Part shown: piece after piece, positions 28,415 through 41,682 of the stretch
Numbering within the stretch: position 1 is the first letter of the stretch
How the letters are laid out: each line of letters begins with the position of its first letter
NCBI RefSeq assembly: GCF_005490785.1
Contig: NZ_CP027295.1
Location: 2,666,001-2,730,000, forward strand
Origin: Brachybacterium sp. SGAir0954
GTDB lineage: Bacteria > Actinomycetota > Actinomycetes > Actinomycetales > Dermabacteraceae
DNA length: 64,000 nucleotides
Direction of reading: 5' to 3'
Program-made: the position numbers and the translations under genes
Notes under the pieces: generated by a model
What the model saw: the letters and a program-made list of their open reading frames with translations, nothing else
Databases searched by the model: none
Told to the model about the DNA's origin: nothing

Positions 28415-30336
28415 CGGGCCCCCTCAGCCTGCTCGGCCTGCTCCGCCTCGACCTCGGGGTTCGTCTCCGACCCGGCGTCAGGCGACGTCGCGTCGTCACC
28501 GTCGCCGGAGACCGCGGTCTCCGTGTCGGTCCCGTCCTCCGGATCCTCGTCGGCCTCGGGCTCATGGGGCGCGTCGGCATCGGAGTCGGCGTCGTCGGCA
28601 GCTGCAGCGCCGTCGGACTCGACCTCATCGATGTCCTCGGACTCGACGGCACCGGCGTCGGCCTCTGCCGGCTCCACGTCCTCCGCCTCGACCTCGGCCT
28701 CGGCACGCTCGTGCTCCTCGGCCTCCGCGTCGAAGGCGTCAAGGACGGAGATCTGCTCGTCGTCCTCCCAGGAGGGCTCGGGGGCGACCTCCGGGGCCGG
28801 ACGGCCCAGGCGCTCCCCCGCATCGGTCAGCCCCTCCGTATCCGCATCGGCGGCGAGGACGAGCCAGCGGTGGGCCTCGTCCCCGCGGCCCGCGGGCTCG
28901 AGGAGATCCGCGTAGGCGACCCAGAGCCGCACCTGCCAGCGACCGTTGACCTTATGGCGCAGCGCGGGGATGTCGAGCGTGCGCAGGGCCGTCTCGACGT
29001 CGCCGGTGTCCGCGTAGGCACCAGCAACGACGATCATCAGCTCGATCGACGCATCGACACCGAGACCCGCGGCCTCGTCGGAGGCGGCGATGTCGAGGGC
29101 CCGCTCGGGCCGGCCCTGGCCGCGCTCGGCGTCCGCGATCATCGGGAGCACATCGGTGCGGCCGGTGATGCGGAGCGAGGTGCGGAGCTCGCGCACGGCC
29201 GTGCTGTAGTCGCCGGCCCGGTAGGCCAGGATGCCGTTCATCTCGCGGACGACGCCGACGCGACCGCCCAGACGGGCGGCGAAGCGGGCGTGCTCCTGCG
29301 AGACCTCCGGCGCAACCTCCTCGAGCGCGAAGGCGGCGACGAGGTGCTGGGAGACGCGCTCCGCGGTCTCCTTGCTCAGGCCGCGCAGCTCGCCGCGGAT
29401 CTCCTTGTCGAGCTCCGCGCCGGTGATGCCCTCGGGGATCTCCGGCTCCACGGGGCGCTGCGCACGCGCCTCCTGCCCCGGACGGGACGAGCGCGAGCCC
29501 CCGGACCACGATCCGCGGTCCTCCCGCGAGCCGTGCCCGTCGCGGGACGGGCGCCGGCCGCGATCGTCATCACGGCGACCACCGCGGTGCTCCCAGGACC
29601 CACGGCGATCGTCGCCGCGGCGCGGCGAACGCTCGTCGCGCTCCTGACGGCCACCGTGCTCACGCCACGGTCCACGATCTCCGCGTCCCTGCTGCCCGCG
29701 ACGGTCGTCGCCGCGGAACGGCCGGTCACCGTCACGACGGGGGCGGTCGTCGTCACGGAAGGGACGATCGCCATCGCGACGGGGACGATCGTTGCTGCGG
29801 AAGGGACGATCACCGTCACGGCGCGGTCGATCGTTCCCGCGGAAGGATCCCTCGCCCTCACGGCGGGGACGGTCGTTGCTGCGGAAGGAACGGTCACCCT
29901 CACGGCGCGGTCGATCGTCGCCGCGGTACGGCCGATCACCATCGCGACGCGGACGGTCACTGCCGCGGAAGGAGCCCTCACCCTCGCGACGCGGTCGATC
30001 GTTGCTGCGGAAGGGGCGGTCACCCTCACGGCGCTGGCGGTCGTCGCCGCGAAACGGACGGCCCCCGTCCCTGCGCGGACGATCGTTGTTCCCGTAGGAA
30101 CGAGCACCGTCCTGGTGCGGGCGATCCCCTCCGCGGAACGGACGATCTCCGTCGCGGCGCGGTCGATCGGAGCCTCGGTACCCACGGTCGGAGTCGCGGC
30201 GGTCCTGGCCCCCGGGACGACGTCCGCGATCCCCGTCGCGGCGCTGCTGGTCCCGGGCTCCCTGCGACGAACCGCGGGCCTCCCGGCGCTGCTGGCCGTC
30301 CCCGCGGTCGCCTTCATTCCTGCTGTGCTCAGCCAC
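28411..30336 (-). CDS. TPR-like protein with a long Arg/Asp-rich repeat N-terminus
   Basis: 641 residues in three parts: an N-terminal basic, disordered segment (about 1-290) containing twelve 14-residue repeats at residues 53-220; a helical TPR-like domain (about 295-520, with ILAYRAGDYSTAVRELRTSLRITG); and an acidic Glu/Asp/Ala tail (about 525-641). It occupies the place of Rv1691 in the conserved operon, which has the TPR part only (recalled). The opposite charges at the two ends suggest RNA or ribosome binding, or phase separation; this is inference. GTG 30336 is chosen: a purine-rich AGAGGGAC site lies upstream and the frame before it lacks protein-like content. Confidence 0.8.
   Translation of the reverse strand: MAEHSRNEGDRGDGQQRREARGSSQGARDQQRRDGDRGRRPGGQDRRDSDRGYRGSDRPRRDGDRPFRGGDRPHQDGARSYGNNDRPRRDGGRPFRGDDRQRREGDRPFRSNDRPRREGEGSFRGSDRPRRDGDRPYRGDDRPRREGDRSFRSNDRPRREGEGSFRGNDRPRRDGDRPFRSNDRPRRDGDRPFRDDDRPRRDGDRPFRGDDRRGQQGRGDRGPWREHGGRQERDERSPRRGDDRRGSWEHRGGRRDDDRGRRPSRDGHGSREDRGSWSGGSRSSRPGQEARAQRPVEPEIPEGITGAELDKEIRGELRGLSKETAERVSQHLVAAFALEEVAPEVSQEHARFAARLGGRVGVVREMNGILAYRAGDYSTAVRELRTSLRITGRTDVLPMIADAERGQGRPERALDIAASDEAAGLGVDASIELMIVVAGAYADTGDVETALRTLDIPALRHKVNGRWQVRLWVAYADLLEPAGRGDEAHRWLVLAADADTEGLTDAGERLGRPAPEVAPEPSWEDDEQISVLDAFDAEAEEHERAEAEVEAEDVEPAEADAGAVESEDIDEVESDGAAAADDADSDADAPHEPEADEDPEDGTDTETAVSGDGDDATSPDAGSETNPEVEAEQAEQAEGAR
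29677..30180 (-). repeat. twelve tandem 42-bp coding repeats
   Basis: Exactly 504 bp, 12 x 42 bp, with no indels. Each unit codes a 14-residue variant of [F/Y]-R-x-x-D-R-P-R-R-[D/E]-G-D-R-[P/S]. Four units also contain the pattern NDRPRR. Repeats differ by synonymous and conservative changes, so the protein repeat appears to be under selection. Confidence 0.9.
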
Positions 30337-30373
30337 GCGACCGTCCCTCTTCAGTTGATGATTCCGCGCACCC

Positions 30374-30379
30374 ACTGTA
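30374..30379 (-). promoter_or_regulatory. -10 element (TACAGT) of the long operon
   Basis: TACAGT lies 37 nt upstream of the GTG at 30336, giving a short 5' UTR with a ribosome-binding site. No clear -35 is seen. Confidence 0.45.
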
Positions 30380-30783
30380 GGGGACCCCGCAGACCCGACG
30401 CGTGGGTAACCCCGCCTCCCGTGACTGCTCTCACCAGGGTGTGACGGGCCGTGACGACGCCGGTCACAGCCCCTCGTCACAGCGCGGGCACGGCGCCCGC
30501 GCGGCATGGTCAACAGTCGCCACGGCTCTGCGACCGAGGTCCGCAGCACCCCGGCAGCCCACGTCCTCGCTGTCGGGGACGCGCCCGCAGGAGGTGACCG
30601 ATCCGCGCGACGCGACCGGCGCGCTCGAGGACAAGGACACCTATCGGGCGCTCCGAACTGCGCCTCCGATCAGTCGGTGGCACCACCCGTGAGGTGCCGG
30701 CCCACGCCGCAGCGCGGCCCTGGGGCACGCCTTCACCCTGCCGTGGGACTCCGACACGAGTGCAGCGCCGAGAATTGGGCGTG
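30380..30783. other. non-coding interval between TPR gene and rRNA terminator
   Basis: About 400 bp. Open frames here lack protein-like composition. A short inverted repeat (GGCACC/GGTGCC, 30679-30698) is the only structure noticed. No gene is supported. Confidence 0.6.
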
Positions 30784-30852
30784 AAAAAAGGGAAGGGTGG
30801 GGGACGGCGAGACACTCTCACGAGCACCCCAGCGACGTCCTCCACCCTTCCC
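30784..30852 (-). terminator. rRNA operon terminator
   Basis: A 17-bp stem with one mismatch (30836-30852 with 30790-30806), an internal GC-rich loop, then a run of six T on the minus strand (30784-30789). It begins 10 nt after the 5S gene. Confidence 0.9.
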
Positions 30853-30861
30853 GATGAAGAT

Positions 30862-30980
30862 GTCCGGCGGCGACCTACTCTCCCACACCCTCCCGAGTGC
30901 AGTACCATCGGCGCAATCGAGCTTAGCTTCCGGGTTCGGAATGGAACCGGGCGTTTCCTCGATGCTATGACCGCCGTAAC
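30862..30980 (-). rRNA. rrf: 5S ribosomal RNA
   Basis: 119 nt. Begins GTTACGGCGGTCATAGC, contains CCGAACCCGGAAGCTAAG and GCCGATGGTACTGC, and ends GTCGCCGCCGGAC. The terminal helix pairs well. Ends are estimated to within a few nt. Confidence 0.95.
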
Positions 30981-31041
30981 ACGGCGAGACCAACCAGCCC
31001 TGACCAACCACACCCCCGACCAGGGGACGCAGTGGCAGGAG

Positions 31042-31077
31042 TTGCTTCTCCAGAACCACACAGTGGACGCGAACACC
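31042..31077 (-). other. 3' strand of the 23S processing stem
   Basis: This 36-nt segment pairs with 34188-34223 upstream of 23S rRNA, with 35 of 36 positions able to pair (five are G-U). Such stems are cut by RNase III. Confidence 0.75.
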
Positions 31078-31092
31078 AGCAAACAAAAACTT

Positions 31093-36040
<4,948 letters not shown>

Positions 36041-36110
36041 AACATGAAAAACTATAAACCTGACAAAAAAACAAACAACCAGCATTTAACTGCTAATCAT
36101 CCGTATATTC

Positions 36111-36129
36111 TGCCAATCAAATATTGGCA
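36111..36129 (-). repeat. perfect inverted repeat in the rRNA leader
   Basis: TGCCAAT-N5-ATTGGCA in an AT-rich stretch between the promoters and 16S. It can form a 7-bp hairpin in the leader RNA. Confidence 0.6.
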
Positions 36130-36138
36130 TCAACAAAT

Positions 36139-36162
36139 AGACACGCTATTGAGATATCAAGC
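36139..36162 (-). other. 5' strand of the 16S processing stem
   Basis: 24 nt able to pair with 34324-34347 in the spacer: an uninterrupted 12-bp core (CACGCTATTGAG) extended on both sides with G-U pairs and two mismatches. Brings the two ends of pre-16S together. Confidence 0.7.
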
Positions 36163-36220
36163 AACACGCGCACTCAGTATCAGAACCCTTCCGAGTTCCT
36201 CACTCCGAGGCAACCCCTAT

Positions 36221-36249
36221 AACTTAGGGGATCTGGTTCTCCATGTCAA
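36221..36249 (-). promoter_or_regulatory. rRNA operon proximal promoter
   Basis: -35 TTGACA (minus strand, 36249-36244), 17-bp spacer, -10 TAAGTT (36226-36221). About 175 nt upstream of 16S. Confidence 0.8.
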
Positions 36250-36284
36250 TTCGGTGCGGTGTGAACCGCGCCTCATCAGTTCTG

Positions 36285-36314
36285 AAGTTATCCGAAGCGC
36301 CTGGTGGGAGTCGA
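36285..36314 (-). promoter_or_regulatory. possible middle rRNA promoter
   Basis: TCGACT (36314-36309), 18-bp spacer, TAACTT (36290-36285). The -35 matches only 4 of 6 consensus positions. Confidence 0.35.
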
Positions 36315-36373
36315 TTTCGCGTTCCGCCACTGCTGGCCTTCCCGCTGTCCCGATCTCCCGGGCACGAGGAAGA

Positions 36374-36402
36374 ACATTACGTGGATCCCCGGGCCCGGTC
36401 AA
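36374..36402 (-). promoter_or_regulatory. rRNA operon distal promoter
   Basis: -35 TTGACC (36402-36397), 17-bp spacer, -10 TAATGT (36379-36374). Near-consensus and identical in -10 to the tRNA-Gly promoter at 2711-2716. Confidence 0.75.
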
Positions 36403-36619
36403 CTCGAGAGGCCCCTTTTCGGAGTGGCCTCGGCCACTTTCCTCTCGCTCCCGGCATCACCGCAGGTCAGAGGGGAATCCGAGCCCTGAACAGGCCCGGC
36501 GGGGCGGGCGTTCCGTGTCCCCTGCCCTCGGCGGGGGTGCCGCCCCGGGGATCCACCGTCGGAACAGACGGCGTGCGGACCCCCTGTGCACGGGCTCGTC
36601 CGGGACGACCGCCGGCTCC
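36403..36619. other. non-coding interval between menG stop and rRNA promoters
   Basis: No gene, and no clear terminator for menG beyond imperfect GC-rich repeats. Together with the promoter/leader region it makes about 580 bp without a coding gene. Confidence 0.6.
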
Positions 36620-37366
36620 TCAGAGCGCCTGCGGTGCCCCGCCTGCCGAGGTGCCCGTCGGCCCCTCCCCCGCTGTGGGGACGTACCCGCGGTGCAGCGC
36701 CACGATCCCCCCGGTGAGGTTCCGGTAGCGGACGTGCTCGAGGCCGGCCTCCTGGAACCAGCCGCGCAGCTCGTGCTGATCCGGCCAGTCGAGGATCGAC
36801 TCGGCGAGGTAGTCGTAGGCATCCGAGCTCGTGGCGAACCGGGAGGCGACCACAGGGAGGGCGCGCAGCAGGTAGCGCTCGTAGACCGTGCGCACGACTC
36901 GCGCCGTGGGGGTGGAGAACTCGCAGACCACGACCCGGCCCCCGGGTCGCACCACGCGGGTCATCTCCGCGATCCCGCGGCGGGGGTCCTGGACGTTGCG
37001 CAGGCCGAAGGAGATGACGGCCGCGTCGAAGGAGTCGTCCGCGAAGGGGAGGTGGTGCGCGTCCGCCCCGACGAAGGGGACCGGTGCGCCGCGGCGCCTG
37101 CCCTCGGTCATCATGCCGAGGGAGAAGTCCGCGGCCACCACACGGGCGCCTGCTCGCGCGATCGCGGTGGAGGAGGTCCCGGTGCCGGCGGCGAGGTCGA
37201 GCACGGCATCGTCCTCGTCGAGCTCGAGGGCATCCACCATCAGCTCGCGCCACATGCGGACCTGCCCCAGCGCCGCCAGGTCGTTCATGAGGTCGTACCG
37301 GCCGGCGATGCTGTCGAACATCCCGGCGACGTCGTAGGGCTTCTTGTCCAGATCGGCACGGCTCAT
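36620..37366 (-). CDS. menG: demethylmenaquinone methyltransferase
   Basis: SAM-dependent C-methyltransferase making menaquinone (UbiE/MenG family), 248 residues, membrane-associated. Signature YDLMNDLAALGQVRMWR near residue 24, SAM motif VLDLAAGTGTSS, VAADFSLGMM and the ISFGLRNVQDPRRG segment. ATG 37366 is preceded by CATGAT six nt upstream, a leaderless arrangement. It is divergent from serC (159 bp). It supplies the quinone used by the type II NADH dehydrogenase at 41821-43197. Confidence 0.95.
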   Translation of the reverse strand: MSRADLDKKPYDVAGMFDSIAGRYDLMNDLAALGQVRMWRELMVDALELDEDDAVLDLAAGTGTSSTAIARAGARVVAADFSLGMMTEGRRRGAPVPFVGADAHHLPFADDSFDAAVISFGLRNVQDPRRGIAEMTRVVRPGGRVVVCEFSTPTARVVRTVYERYLLRALPVVASRFATSSDAYDYLAESILDWPDQHELRGWFQEAGLEHVRYRNLTGGIVALHRGYVPTAGEGPTGTSAGGAPQAL

Positions 37367-37372
37367 GCCCCG

Positions 37373-37378
37373 ATCATG
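37373..37378 (-). promoter_or_regulatory. leaderless -10-like element of menG (CATGAT)
   Basis: CATGAT, 6-nt spacer, ATG at 37366. First base departs from TANNNT. Confidence 0.4.
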
Positions 37379-37525
37379 CCAGGGAAACCTCCATGGCGAT
37401 GCCGGGAGCGCCGGAGCCCGGAGCCCGGACCGGGCACGCCCCGGGCGCGGCGCGCTGGCAGGATGGGCCTCGACCTCGGCCCGCCCCGAAGAGCATCCGG
37501 GCCGACGAGACGGAGGAGCACATCC

Positions 37526-38683
37526 ATGACCGATCCCCGCACCGCCCGCGCCGAGGCGATCCGCGCGCTGAGCATCCCGACCTCGCTGCTGCCCGCCGAC
37601 GGCCGGTTCGGCTCCGGTCCGTCGCGACTGCGTGACGAGCAGGTGGACGCGCTCGGCACGACCTACCGCGGCGTCCTCGGGACGTCCCACCGCCAGAAGC
37701 CCGTCAAGGAGCTCGTCGCCCGCACGCGTCGCGGCCTCGCGGAGCTCTTCTCGCTCCCGGAGGGCTACGAGGTCGTCCTCGGCAACGGCGGCTCGACGGC
37801 CTTCTGGGACGTGGCGGCGATCGCCCTCGTCGAGCGGCGCTCCGAGCACCTCGTGCTCGGCGAGTTCTCGCAGAAGTTCGCGACCGAGACCACCACCGCT
37901 CCCCATCTCCTGGACCCGCTCGTGATCTCCGCGGAGCCGGGGAGCCTTCCCCGCCCCGTCGTCGACGAGGACGTGGACGCCTACGCGTGGCCGCACAACG
38001 AGACCTCCACCGGGGTGATGGTCCCCGTGGAGCGTCCCGCCGGCGCCCGCGAGGACCAGCTCGTGCTCGTCGACGCGACCTCGGTCGCCGGCGCCGCCCA
38101 GGTGGACGTCTCCCGGACGGACGCGTACTACTTCGCGCCCCAGAAGGCCTTCGCCTCCGACGGCGGGCTCTGGCTGTCCCTCCTCTCCCCCGCCGCGATC
38201 GAGCGCGCGGGCCGGCTCGAGGCGCAGTCCGACCGCTGGGTGCCCGGGTTCCTCTCCCTGCAGGCCGCGATCGACAACTCCCGCAAGGACCAGACGCTCA
38301 ACACGCCCGCCGTGGCGACGCTGGCCCTGCTCGCCGACCAGGTCGAGTGGCTGCTCGAGCAGGGCGGTCTCGCCTGGTCCGACGCCCGCACGCGGGCGAC
38401 CTCCGGCCTCCTGCACCAGTGGGCTGACCGTCGGCCCGAGGTGACGGCCTTCGTGACCGATCCGGCCGCCCGCTCCCAGGTGGTGACGACGCTCGACATC
38501 GACGAGTCGATCGACGCCACCGCGATCACCTCCGTGCTGCGTGCGCACGGCGTCGTCGACGTCGAGCCGTACCGGAAGCTGGGGCGCAACCAGCTCCGCA
38601 TCGCCACCTTCCCCGCGGTGCCCGAGTCCGACGTCGAGGCGCTCGTCGCGGTGCTCGACCACGTGCTCGACGCGACCGCCTGA
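37526..38683 (+). CDS. serC: phosphoserine aminotransferase
   Basis: PLP enzyme of serine biosynthesis converting 3-phosphohydroxypyruvate and glutamate to phosphoserine; 385 residues, matching the actinobacterial form. RFGSGPSRLR near the N-terminus, VLGNGGSTAFWD (PLP phosphate binding), VDATSVAGAAQVD (PLP-ring Asp) and YYFAPQKAFASDGG with the Schiff-base Lys. ATG 37526 has a GGAGGA ribosome-binding site 8 nt upstream. Followed by a strong hairpin. Confidence 0.95.
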   Translation: MTDPRTARAEAIRALSIPTSLLPADGRFGSGPSRLRDEQVDALGTTYRGVLGTSHRQKPVKELVARTRRGLAELFSLPEGYEVVLGNGGSTAFWDVAAIALVERRSEHLVLGEFSQKFATETTTAPHLLDPLVISAEPGSLPRPVVDEDVDAYAWPHNETSTGVMVPVERPAGAREDQLVLVDATSVAGAAQVDVSRTDAYYFAPQKAFASDGGLWLSLLSPAAIERAGRLEAQSDRWVPGFLSLQAAIDNSRKDQTLNTPAVATLALLADQVEWLLEQGGLAWSDARTRATSGLLHQWADRRPEVTAFVTDPAARSQVVTTLDIDESIDATAITSVLRAHGVVDVEPYRKLGRNQLRIATFPAVPESDVEALVAVLDHVLDATA

Positions 38684-38713
38684 GACGCGCGGGCATCGCT
38701 CCCTCCCCGCACG

Positions 38714-38749
38714 ACGAACGGCCGGCCCCTGAGGGGGCCGGCCGTTCGT
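38714..38749. terminator. bidirectional terminator between serC and marR
   Basis: Perfect 16-bp stem (38714-38729 with 38734-38749) and 4-nt loop between two convergent genes. Confidence 0.85.
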
Positions 38750-38788
38750 GCATCCGGTGGCGGGACGGGTCCCGGGAGGAGTCGCCCC

Positions 38789-39241
38789 TCAGCAGGGGCC
38801 GACGAGGGTGCGGCGCAGGATCGCGACCGCCTCGCCGAGCGTGCGTCGCTCCGCGTCGGTGATCTTCCCGATCCGGCCGCGCAGCCACTCGTCCCGCTCC
38901 TCGCGGCCGCGGCGGACGAGCTCCTCCCCGGTCGTCGTGAGCGAGACGAGCACCTGCCGGCCGTCCTGGGGATGGGCGGTGCGGGCCACCAGGCCGGCCT
39001 CCTCGAGCCGCGCGAGGATCCGTGTCATCACGGGCGGGGAGACGTGCTCGAAGCTCGCGAGCGTCCCAGGGGTGGACTCCCCCGAGCGCTCGAGGTAGGC
39101 GAGGACCGAGTACTGCGAGGCGGAGACCTCGTCTGAGGCCGTGTGCGAGCGCAGCACACGGGAGGAGACCAGCAGCACGCGGCGCAGCTCCGCCGCGAGC
39201 TGCTTGTCGCCGACCTCCCCGGTCCCCGCCTGGGTGCTCAC
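38789..39241 (-). CDS. MarR-family transcriptional regulator
   Basis: 150 residues. Winged-helix core: SASQYSVLAYLERSG, TPGTLASFEHVSPPVMTRILARLEEAGLV (recognition helix), then the wing with HPQDGRQVLVSLT. The GTG start overlaps the stop of the purine permease gene (GTGA), so the two are co-transcribed; control of that permease, or sensing of its substrate, is a reasonable inference. Confidence 0.9.
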   Translation of the reverse strand: MSTQAGTGEVGDKQLAAELRRVLLVSSRVLRSHTASDEVSASQYSVLAYLERSGESTPGTLASFEHVSPPVMTRILARLEEAGLVARTAHPQDGRQVLVSLTTTGEELVRRGREERDEWLRGRIGKITDAERRTLGEAVAILRRTLVGPC

Positions 39242-40725
39242 AGCAGCAGGCCCTCGATCGCGCTGCGCAGGAAGTACACGACGAACATCGCGGCGATGAC
39301 GTACATGAGCCAGTGCACCTCGCGGACCTTGCCGCGGACGAGACGGATGAGCACATACATGACGAACCCGGCGCCCATGCCGACGGTGATCGAGTAGGCG
39401 AAGGGCATGAAGATGATCGTGAGGAAGGCCGGGATCGCGATCTCGGGATCCGTGAAGTCGATCGAGGTCACGTTGGTCATCATCAGGAAGCCGACCATGA
39501 CGAGCGCCGGGGTCGCCGCCTCGTAGGGCACGGCCGCGACGAGCGGGGACAGGAAGGTCGCGAGCAGGAACGCGAGGCCCGTGACGATCGAGGCGAGGCC
39601 CGTGCGGGCGCCGTCGGCCACGCCCGAGGTGGACTCGACGAAGCTCGTGTTCGAGGAGACGCCGCCGACGCCGCCGCCGAGCGCTGCGAGGGAGTCGACG
39701 ACGAGGATGCGCTGGGAATGGGGGATGTCGCCCTTCTCGTCGAGCAGGTCGCCCTCGCCGGCGACGGCGACCATGGTGCCCATGGTGTCGAAGAAGTCGG
39801 CGAGCAGCAGGGAGAAGACGATGACGGAGGCGCCGACGACGCCCGCCGCCTGGATCCCGCCCCACGGGTCGACCTGGAAGAGCGTCGCGAAGTCGGGAAG
39901 AGCGATCGGGGAGCCCTGGAGCGCCGGGACGTTCATGCTCCAGCCCTCGGGGTTCGCGGCGCTGAGCGTGCCGTCGGAGTACGCCCCGATGCCGGTGACC
40001 GCCTCGATGATCGTCGCGAGCACGGTCGCCGTGACGATGGAGATGAGGATCGCGCCGGGCACCTTGCGCACCCAGAGCACGAGCATGAGCACGAGGCCCA
40101 CGACGAAGACGAGCGTGGGCCAGCCGGTGAGGGAGCCGTCGTTGCCCAGCTGCACGGGCGTGCCGGCGGCGTGGGTGATGAAGCGGGCGTTGTACAGGCC
40201 GATGAAGGCGATGAACAGGCCGATGCCCACGCTGATCGCGGTCTTCATGAAGGCCGGCACGGCGTCGAAGACGGCCTTGCGGAAGCCGGTGAGCACGAGG
40301 ACGAGCACGAGCACGCCCTCGATCGCGACGAGGCCCATCGCCCCGGCCCAGGTCATTCCCGGCAGGGAGACCACGGAGTAGGCGAGGTAGGCGTTCAGGC
40401 CCAGGCCGGCCGCGAGGGCGAGCGGGAACTTCGCCCAGGCGCCCATGAGGAGGGTCAGCACGCCGGCCACGAGGGCGGTGCCGGCGGCGACCGCCGCGAG
40501 GTTGGGCTCGGTGCCACCGCCCAGGTAGTGCCCCGTCGAATCGGGCACGGTGCCGATGATGAGCGGGTTCAGCACCACGATGTAGCACATCGAGAAGAAG
40601 GTGACGAGGCCGCCGCGCACCTCGCGCGCGACGGTCGACCCGCGCTCGCTCAGGTGGAAGTAGCGGTCCAGGGGGGATCGGGTCGCGACGCTCGCTGCGC
40701 CGCCGGAGGAGGGATCAGCCTGCAT
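39238..40725 (-). CDS. NCS2-family purine permease (AzgA-like)
   Basis: 495-residue inner-membrane importer of purine bases (adenine/guanine/hypoxanthine type). Motifs: REVRGGLVTFFSMCYIVVLNP near the N-terminus (shown in part), LGLNAYLAYSV, LFDTMG-like DFFDTMGTM, and GGVSSNTSFVESTSGVADGARTG (shown here in part only) which marks the AzgA subgroup. Some 13-14 hydrophobic helices. ATG 40725 follows a leaderless TACGAT -10. Followed with overlap by a MarR gene. Confidence 0.9.
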   Translation of the reverse strand: MQADPSSGGAASVATRSPLDRYFHLSERGSTVAREVRGGLVTFFSMCYIVVLNPLIIGTVPDSTGHYLGGGTEPNLAAVAAGTALVAGVLTLLMGAWAKFPLALAAGLGLNAYLAYSVVSLPGMTWAGAMGLVAIEGVLVLVLVLTGFRKAVFDAVPAFMKTAISVGIGLFIAFIGLYNARFITHAAGTPVQLGNDGSLTGWPTLVFVVGLVLMLVLWVRKVPGAILISIVTATVLATIIEAVTGIGAYSDGTLSAANPEGWSMNVPALQGSPIALPDFATLFQVDPWGGIQAAGVVGASVIVFSLLLADFFDTMGTMVAVAGEGDLLDEKGDIPHSQRILVVDSLAALGGGVGGVSSNTSFVESTSGVADGARTGLASIVTGLAFLLATFLSPLVAAVPYEAATPALVMVGFLMMTNVTSIDFTDPEIAIPAFLTIIFMPFAYSITVGMGAGFVMYVLIRLVRGKVREVHWLMYVIAAMFVVYFLRSAIEGLLL

Positions 40726-40731
40726 GCGGGA

Positions 40732-40737
40732 ATCGTA
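40732..40737 (-). promoter_or_regulatory. leaderless -10 element of purine permease (TACGAT)
   Basis: TACGAT, 6-nt spacer, ATG at 40725. Confidence 0.6.
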
Positions 40738-40817
40738 TCGGCCGGGCCCTCCGCGCTCCCGCTCGGGACCGTCCGGGGCCCCGAACTGTGACCAGCCTCC
40801 GCCCGCACCCAGGACAG

Positions 40818-40841
40818 GAGCCGCCCCTGGGGCGCAGGCTC
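40818..40841 (-). terminator. probable terminator after nagB
   Basis: GAGCC/GGCTC outer stem and GCCCC/GGGC inner stem with a small bulge, just past the nagB stop. Confidence 0.5.
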
Positions 40842-40846
40842 GCCGA

Positions 40847-41602
40847 TCAGCGGGCGGCGCGGTAGTCCTCGGCGAGCTCGAGCCGGGACGCGGCCGCCTC
40901 GTCCACGACCACGGTCACGTGCGGGTGCAGCTGCAGCACCGTCGCGGGCCAGCGGGCGCTCACCGCGCCCTCGACGAGCTGGGCGACCGCGGCGGCCTTC
41001 TGCTCCCCGGTCGCCGTGAGCACGATCCGACGCGCCTCGCGGATGGTGCCGAGGCCCTGGCTGAGGGCATGGCGCGGGACGTCCGCGGCGCGGTCGAAGA
41101 AGCGCGTGTTCGCCTCGATGGTCGAGCGCGTGAGGGCGACGACGCGGGTGCGGGAGGCGAGCGAGCTGCCGGGCTCGTTGAAGGCGATGTGGCCGTTGAC
41201 GCCGATCCCGAGGATCTGGAGGTCCACTCCCCCGGCGGCGGCGATCGCGGCGTCGTACCGCTCGGCCTCCACCGCGGGGTCCGTCGCGGCGCCGTCCGGC
41301 GAGAGGACGGCGGCGCTCTCGAGGTCCACGTGGTCCACGAGCTGCTCGCGGATGAAGCGGTGGTAGCTCTGGGGGTGGTCGGCGGGCAGGCCCACGTACT
41401 CGTCCAGGAGGAAGGCGCGGGCGCCCGCGAAGGAGAGCCCCTCCTCCCGGTGGCGGCGGATCAGCTCCGCGTAGGCGGCGACCGGCGAGGAGCCGGTCGC
41501 GAGGCCCAGCACCGGGGCGTCCCCGTCCCGGAGGACCTGCTCGAACTCGTCGGCCACGGCGCGTGCCCCGGCGGCCGCGTCCTGCGCGATGACGATCTCC
41601 AT
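40847..41602 (-). CDS. nagB: glucosamine-6-phosphate deaminase
   Basis: Converts glucosamine-6-phosphate to fructose-6-phosphate and ammonia in the cytosol; 251 residues. GLATGSSPVAAYAELIR, FLLDEYVGL, and LGIGVNGHIAFNEPGSS carry the substrate and catalytic Asp/His residues. ATG 41602 is chosen for its GGGAGGA site 7 nt upstream. An upstream in-frame ATG at 41623 lacks support. No nagA or transporter is adjacent, so it stands alone here. Confidence 0.95.
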   Translation of the reverse strand: MEIVIAQDAAAGARAVADEFEQVLRDGDAPVLGLATGSSPVAAYAELIRRHREEGLSFAGARAFLLDEYVGLPADHPQSYHRFIREQLVDHVDLESAAVLSPDGAATDPAVEAERYDAAIAAAGGVDLQILGIGVNGHIAFNEPGSSLASRTRVVALTRSTIEANTRFFDRAADVPRHALSQGLGTIREARRIVLTATGEQKAAAVAQLVEGAVSARWPATVLQLHPHVTVVVDEAAASRLELAEDYRAAR

Positions 41603-41676
41603 GGCCGTCCTCCCTCTCCCCACCCGAGATGACCGTTCGTGCTCGGGTGCTGCACCTTCTGATCACATTCGGTCAC

Positions 41677-41682
41677 AGCATA
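41677..41682 (-). promoter_or_regulatory. possible nagB -10 element (TATGCT)
   Basis: TATGCT, giving a ~68-nt 5' UTR. The UTR start contains the direct repeats TGTGACC and TGTGATC (10 bp apart start-to-start), which might be regulator sites. Confidence 0.35.

Noticed and set aside
29677-30180. Tandem repeats considered as a CRISPR array
   Set aside because: No spacers; units are contiguous, 42 bp, in phase with a coding frame and vary at synonymous sites.
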